64,000 bases of DNA. It comes from Anabas testudineus. Its lineage: Eukaryota; Chordata; Actinopteri; Anabantiformes; Anabantidae. The position numbers and the translations under genes were made by a program. Below are positions 62,538-64,000 of this stretch, piece by piece. The notes under the pieces are model-generated. The model was given only the letters and a program-made list of their open reading frames with translations, searched no databases and had not been told where the DNA came from. The stretch is taken from positions 20,314,297 to 20,378,296 of the forward strand of contig NC_046622.1 of assembly GCF_900324465.2 (NCBI RefSeq), written 5' to 3'. Position 1 is the stretch's first letter. The number at the start of each line of letters is the position of its first letter.

Positions 62538-64000
62538 CTAAGATTGGTGTTTGTTCATGAGTTGTTTCCTATTGTTCTTTTCTGGTTTAAACACTATGAT
62601 AAAACACTTTGGAGCAAAAATACACAGTATTAGTCCAAAACTGGAGGCCTGAATGGCAAATATCTCCACAGCCACAGTAAATTTCCCAGGAGAGCTGACA
62701 TAAGCTGGAATAAAAGTGATCCAGACTGCACAGAAGATCAACATGCTGAAGGTGATAAATTTGGCTTCATTAAAATTATCAGGTAGTTTCCGAGCTAGGA
62801 CAGCTAACACAAAGCAGAAGACAGCTAACAGGCCTATGTACCCCAACACTGTCCAGAATGCAACAGATGAACCTAATGCACACTCTAGGATGATTTTTTT
62901 CTTGTATGTAGTTAGGTTTTTCATTGGAAAAGGAGGACTAAGAACCAACCAAACAGAACATATTAAAACCTGAACAAATGTAAAAGACACTACAGTCATT
63001 CTCTGCTGTGGAGGACCAAACCATTTCATGACATTACTGCCTGGAAGTGTAGCTTTGAAGGCCATTAACACAACTATAGTTTTCCCAAGAACACAAGAGA
63101 TGCAGAGGACAAAGGTGATCCCAAACACTGTGTGACGCAGCATACAGGACCACTCCGAGGGTGCTCCAATGAACGTTAATGAACATAAGAAACACAGAGT
63201 CAAAGAGAAGAGCAGCAGGAAGCTCAGCTCAGAGTTGTTGGCCCTGACAATCGGGGATGTTCTGTGCCAGAAGAATACAGTCGCTGTTATAACAGCCAGA
63301 CAGGCACCACCAACTGAGAATGTAGCCAGGATGATTCCTAGGACCTCACTGAAGGAAAGAAACTCTACAGGCTTTGGGAAACAAGTGTCTCTCTCTGGGT
63401 TAGGCCAGAACTCTTTGGGGCAAGGGAAACAGTTTGGTGAATCTGCAAAAATAAAAAGTAAAAACAACATTATATTTTAGATGTTGTAGGTATGCATGAC
63501 AAAAACATTAGTTAGTTTACCTGTAGCATTGCTGATCTCTCCCTCAGGACATGGTATACAGTCATAACAGCAGATGGGTTTTCCTTTCTGCAGCACTTTA
63601 TGAGTTCCTGGAGGACAGCTGTCAGAGCACACTGATACAGGCTGAAAATATACAGATTAGGTTGTGTTAGTGCTGACCTAAAAACATATGGTATAGACAG
63701 AAAAAAAGACTATGATAAATTATTGTTCCTCACTTGTGTCCTGCCCTCCATCCAGGTGAGGTTCTTATTTATATGGAACTCTTGGCCCACTGGCAGTGAT
63801 GCATCATAGTACCCTACTGTCACCATCTCAATGCTGCCACTGCTACTTTTCTGCCAGTTAACCAGCTCATACTTGGGCACAGGATCCCCGTTAGCATCAA
63901 ATGACACATGATAACCATTTTGGGAAAAGTTGACTTTCTTCAGCTGATTGAGAACCTGTCAAAAAGAGAGAAAGTGGTTAGTGAGGGAGAGACAGGAAAT
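62538..64000 (-). CDS. V2R-10: vomeronasal type-2 (OlfC) receptor, 5' part outside window
   Basis: Exons seen: 4 at 63734-63955, 5 at 63521-63641, 6 at 62538-63442; exons 1-3c lie right of the window. Exon 4 starts [10 protein letters not shown], as in V2R-9, instead of [10 protein letters not shown]. Exon 5 is 121 nt: the codon normally following the acceptor (Val of [10 protein letters not shown]) is gone, so CAG is followed directly by CCTGTATCAG, an in-frame loss of one residue. The nine cysteines remain ([22 protein letters not shown]). Seven helices follow, with a tail [11 protein letters not shown] that differs from the V2R-2/-3/-4 types and matches the V2R-9 group. Open throughout; intactness of the whole gene is unknown. 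Confidence 0.94.

Overview
The window is teleost fish nuclear DNA. It is AT-rich, has introns, carries several Tc1-type transposons and L2-like LINE pieces, and is dominated by one fish-expanded gene family. All recognisable host genes are vomeronasal type-2 receptors (V2R, called OlfC in fish), the class C GPCRs of olfactory neurons. All lie on the minus strand, head to tail. I cannot name the species.

Layout from left to right: V2R-1 (1-2304, 3' end off the window); a decayed Tc1 transposon (2521-3800); V2R-2 (5758-9859); a segmentally duplicated flank (10124-12119, continuing at 16319) interrupted by an LTR element of about 4.2 kb (12125-16318); V2R-3 (16838-21105); a repeat-rich spacer; V2R-4 (24854-29154); a nearly complete Tc1 element (29285-30814) and a TA microsatellite; a V2R relic (31696-32420); the second copy of the duplicated flank (32421-34594); V2R-6 (34595-38529); a spacer homologous to the one after V2R-3; V2R-7 (41646-45809); a solo LTR (46169-46766) and a LINE scrap; V2R-8 (47834-52503); LINE remnants (53200-54950); a second V2R relic (55375-55965); V2R-9 (56164-60256, with a cluster of indels); and V2R-10 (62538 to the right edge, 5' end off the window).

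Every complete copy has eight coding exons with constant lengths and phases: about 299-311, 295, 290, 296, 206, 222, 124 and 899-905 nt. These encode a signal peptide, a bilobed Venus-flytrap domain, a nine-cysteine domain and a seven-helix domain. The 290+296+206 exons together equal the single large exon 3 usual in vertebrate V2R and CaSR-type genes, so two extra introns are present in all copies. V2R-2, -3, -4, -6, -7 and -8 read as intact receptors of 876-882 aa. V2R-9 is frameshifted, two copies are relics, and the edge copies are open as far as seen.

The genes do not form a pathway. They are alternative receptors, expected to be expressed one or few per neuron, probably detecting amino-acid-like ligands. 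A TATA box lies 35-45 bp upstream of the ATG in seven copies, and five or six of these also have a CRE-like TGACGT/TGACAT half-site about 35 bp further upstream. The array grew by tandem segmental duplication followed by sequence exchange between copies. The LTR element arrived after one of those duplications, because the sister copy keeps the unfilled target site.
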